Shown here: in pieces, positions 61,623-64,000 of the stretch | Position numbering within the stretch: position 1 is the first letter of the stretch | How the letters are laid out: the number at the start of each line of letters is the position of its first letter | DNA from: Monarcha castaneiventris obscurior | Lineage: Eukaryota; Chordata; Aves; Passeriformes; Monarchidae | Direction: 5' to 3' | Length of the DNA: 64,000 bases | NCBI GenBank assembly: GCA_026261815.1 | Contig: JAMPIT010000550.1 | Span: forward strand, 930,001 to 994,000 | Notes under the pieces: model-generated | Databases searched by the model: none | Seen by the model: the letters and a program-made list of their open reading frames with translations, nothing else | What the model was told of the DNA's origin: nothing | Made by a program: the position numbers and the translations under genes

Positions 61623-63746
61623 CTGGGAATGAGGGCAGCAGTCAGGCACTGACCAGGGACCAGCTCCGTGGGCCACCTGGCAACCTGTGCTGAGTGAGGG
61701 CTGCAGGGACACGCCAGGCTCCAGCACAGTGCACCCGTGTGGCCTCCCTGCATCCCACCTCACAGCAGAGGCAGCAGCATCTGCCTCCACAACAGCCCCC
61801 CCTTGCCCTGCAGCAGCACTTGCCTGTGCCCATGTCCTCACACCAAGCACCCCATGGCCAAGTGTCCCTGCACAGGTCATGCCCCACTGCCAGCAGGCCA
61901 GACCCCTGATGCTTTCAGCAAAATCTGTCCTGAGAAATACCAACCAAATGTGCTTGAGGCCTCCTCACGCTGCTGCTCCAGAGAAGGTTCCTGTGACTTG
62001 ATTTTATTCTTGATTTTCTTCTTTTTCTTCTTTTTCATGCCCTGTGCTGGATGGAGAAATAAAAAAATTCAGGCACCACACCTGAGCAAGGATGCCTTTG
62101 TCCCCAAGCCAGCTGAGAGGACTGCTGGAGGCAGGTTTGCAGTCCTCCATCGCTTCCATGCATCATCCCATGTGGAGATGCTCAGATGTCTCTCCTCTTC
62201 CCCTTTGGACTTCTGTGACCGGGCTCTGCACTCAGCTGATCTGCAAGCAAAGCTGACGGAGGTGGCAGGGACCTGTGGTCCAGCATTTCGCCACGTTGCC
62301 AGGCCTGGCAACCTCCCTGCAAGGAGTTCCTGACATGCTGGCAGCCCCCCACAGTCCCCTCTCACCTGGGTGGGGGGTGGCCATGCCGGTGGGTTCGGGC
62401 TCCTCCTGCCCGACCCTGTTGGGGAGCAGCAGCCCCCCGGCAGCCCCTGCACGGCTGTCGCCCCCTACTCCCGGTGCCTCTGGCTCTTCAGCTGGGCTTG
62501 GCTGCCCCAAGCCCTTCTTCTTCACCTTCCTCTTCCTCCTCCTGGGGCCCTTATTGCTTTCCTCCTGAGCGGGGAAAGGAGGATGAGGAGAGGGTGGCAG
62601 AGCCCCTCTTCCACCCGTCCCATCCCGGGGTGTCACCCACTCACTCACCAGGGGCAGGAGGCGGCAGACGGGGCGCACTGCCCGGTGCTCCCCGTTCCTC
62701 CCCGCGCCCTCTTCCCCGGGGGGCGGCCGGTCCCTGGGGGAGAGAGCCCGGCGAGGGTGAGGTCGAGAGCTGCGGGGGGAGGATGGGGACGGGGACAGGC
62801 GCCCACGGAGCCCCGCACCCACCTGCGGGCGGGCGGACGGGCTCGGGCGGCCCTCGGGGCGGGAGGTACCGGGGCGGCGGCCGGCGGGGCCGGGGCGGCG
62901 GCGGCGGCAGCCCGGAGGAGCCAGCGCAGCCCCTGCAGGGTGGCCCGGGCCGGGCCGGCGGGGGGGACCCGCTTGGCGACACAGGGCTCCTGCGGGCAGG
63001 CGGGGATCAGCGCGGGGAGCAGCCCCGCGGGCACCGGGAGCGGGGAGCCAGGAGCGGAGCCAGCCCCGCACTCACGATGCGGCAGGGCGAGCGGTTCTCG
63101 TTGACCAGCCGCTCCAGGCACAGCCGCTCGATCAGCTCGCAGGGCAGCAGCGCGGCAGCCGCGTCTTGCTTGTTGGCCAGCCTGGGGCAGGGGAAGAGCG
63201 GCCGTCACCGTCAGCGCGGCCCGGTGCCTCGCTGTGCCGCGGCGGGGAGGCTGTGCGCTGTCTCCCGGTCCGGCTGCGATTAGGTGAAGCACTGCCCCTA
63301 GCCCATAGCTGGCACTGGAGCTCCTCTCCACGGATGCTCCGATCTCCCAAGCACTGCTGGGGTCCTCATGTGCCAGCACTCCCCGACAGCTCCCTGGGCA
63401 GCACATCCCCGCCGCAGCCCACAACCCCAGCAACAGGTTCCTACTCCGCCCCTCGCCCTTTCCCTCGCAGGTTGCATCCCATCGATCCAGTCTTACAGCA
63501 AGAGGGGCTTCCCGGAGACATCGGGATGGCTCAGGACGCGGCTCAGGACCTTGCGGGCCTCGTCCATCCGCGCCAGGTCACCGGAGTCCAGGACGAAGAG
63601 GAGCCCGTGCGCCTCGCTGTAGTGGCTGCGCCAGGCGCTGCGGGAGCGCTGGCCCCCGGGCAGGTCCACCAGCGTCACCTCGAACCTGTCCACCCGCAGG
63701 CGGGTCTGGCCAGGCTGCGCATCGGGCAGCGCCTCGCCGGCCAGCG
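61546..63746 (-). CDS. ARL13A: ARL13A-like small GTPase, last seven coding exons (5' end outside window)
   Basis: ARL13 proteins are Arf-family GTPases with a long C-terminal extension; ARL13B acts in primary cilia, while ARL13A is poorly characterised. The seven exons sum to 986 nt (about 328 aa) in continuous phase. The G domain shows [13 protein letters not shown] (switch II), then [24 protein letters not shown] and GLRWLLR. Several of these (AHGLx[21 protein letters not shown]) fit ARL13A better than ARL13B. The extension has an Ala/Pro tract, two Lys/Arg clusters and a final segment ([14 protein letters not shown]) resembling ARL13B's NDFYRK end. The P-loop exon must lie beyond 64,000. 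Switch I appears shortened. Paralogue assignment rests on remembered sequences. Confidence 0.82.
61945..62046 (-). CDS. ARL13A: ARL13A exon: poly-lysine segment
   Basis: 102 nt. The acceptor is tttctccatccag; the nearer cacag five bases downstream would give a stop. It encodes [20 protein letters not shown] and EEASSTF. The basic run occupies the place of ARL13B's KKKTKKLRMKRNHRVEP. Confidence 0.82.
62366..62564 (-). CDS. ARL13A: ARL13A exon: basic/acidic tail
   Basis: 199 nt starting [18 protein letters not shown] after ccgctcag, a nuclear-localisation-like basic cluster. It is followed by a Pro/Glu/Gly-rich segment ending MATPHP. The other two frames hit stops within 50 nt. Leaves in phase 1 at gtgaga. 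Confidence 0.82.
62649..62733 (-). CDS. ARL13A: ARL13A exon: linker
   Basis: 85 nt starting [16 protein letters not shown] and ending VCRLLPL|gtgagt. It enters in phase 2 after ctcccccag. Only this frame connects both neighbours. Confidence 0.75.
62823..62989 (-). CDS. ARL13A: ARL13A exon: end of G domain and Ala/Pro tract
   Basis: 167 nt starting EPCVAKRV after cccgcag, with [10 protein letters not shown] and then a GCC-repeat-encoded [14 protein letters not shown]. The donor CGCAG|gtgggt was chosen because it alone joins the next exon in an open frame. A weaker site (CCG|gtacct) 47 nt earlier breaks the frame. Confidence 0.8.
63076..63181 (-). CDS. ARL13A: ARL13A exon: NKQD base-recognition motif
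   Basis: 106 nt, acceptor gccccag, donor gtgagt. It starts [19 protein letters not shown], continues [17 protein letters not shown] and ends in phase 0. NKQD recognises the guanine base. The [11 protein letters not shown] segment matches ARL13 family spacing. Confidence 0.92.
63497..63746 (-). CDS. ARL13A: ARL13A exon: switch region and central G domain
   Basis: 250 nt, entering in phase 1 after acceptor cacccgcag and leaving in phase 2 (CT|gtaaga). It encodes [20 protein letters not shown], then [38 protein letters not shown] and [10 protein letters not shown]. The PTVGF switch I of canonical Arf/ARL13B is replaced by a shorter PGQT segment. Confidence 0.88.
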
Positions 63747-64000
63747 CTGCGGGTGTGGGGAGGGCAGAGAGCTGGCCCGGAGCCCAGGGGCATCCCTGTG
63801 CCGTGTGCCCCTCCCGCCCCAGCCACATCCCCGCTCCCACTTCCAGGGCTGCCTGGGACACGGCCGGTGCCCTGCACGCTTCCCCAGAACAGCGGCTGTA
63901 GTTCAGGGGTCTTGGTCCTTCGAAGCTTGGGCACTTGGTTGCAAAGGACCATAAAGTTGCTGCCTCACCTGAGGCAGGCTCTGGGGTTGTGCTGCTCCTC
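63747..64000 (-). other. ARL13A intron (partial)
   Basis: 254 bp upstream of the switch exon, up to the window edge. No GxxxxGK-type P-loop coding segment is present on either strand, so the 5' exons lie further right. Confidence 0.7.

Noticed and set aside
62041..62046. Acceptor at the nearer CACAG for the ARL13A lysine exon
   Set aside because: With the incoming phase it produces a stop after 12 codons. The acceptor five bases upstream, with a better pyrimidine tract, keeps the frame.
62370..63954. Three long plus-strand frames (244-269 codons) opposite ARL13A
   Set aside because: Antisense shadows of GC-rich coding exons. The minus-strand frames give family motifs and proper splice sites; these do not.

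Overview
The window is vertebrate nuclear DNA and most likely avian. It carries truncated CR1 retrotransposons, two of them ending in the classic avian-type 3' end or its reverse complement. It has compact GT-AG introns, almost no SINE-like sequence, and protein-coding exons whose translations match vertebrate proteins closely. Sequence alone does not give the species.

Positions 1-51,100 hold a complete ATP11C gene on the minus strand, with 29 coding exons reconstructed here and 1,128 codons before the stop. ATP11C is a class 6 P4-ATPase, a phosphatidylserine/phosphatidylethanolamine flippase. The exon phases join without a break from the start codon at 50,785-50,787 (N-terminus MLRRSLSRL) to the stop at 334-336. 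All P-type ATPase signatures are intact: DGES, PVSMY, DKTGT, KGAD, TGDK and GDGAND. The promoter end lies in a very GC-rich, CpG-rich block at about 50.42-51.12 kb. Intron 1 is 17 kb. One intron (intron 27) uses a GC-AG splice pair. The 3'UTR starts at 333 and runs toward, and perhaps past, position 1.

Positions 51.1-61.5 kb are intergenic. They hold one 560-bp CR1 fragment next to the ATP11C CpG island and no supportable gene.

Positions 61.5-63.75 kb hold the last seven coding exons of a second minus-strand gene, best identified as ARL13A, an ARL13-type small GTPase. The 5' exons, including the P-loop exon, lie beyond the right edge. Its G domain has an LANKQD motif and a GGQ switch II. Its C-terminal tail is basic and low in complexity, and ends in an ARL13B-like DLYRR segment.

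The two genes point the same way (ARL13A upstream of ATP11C) with about 10.8 kb between the ARL13A stop and the ATP11C start. They are not functionally linked as far as is known. ATP11C works at the plasma membrane with CDC50A, and ARL13 proteins are cilium-associated. No undescribed system is evident. The most noteworthy points are the GC-AG intron, the GGQ/degenerate switch I combination in ARL13A, its variant VxP position, and the GGGCC-type repeats at the ATP11C 5' end.
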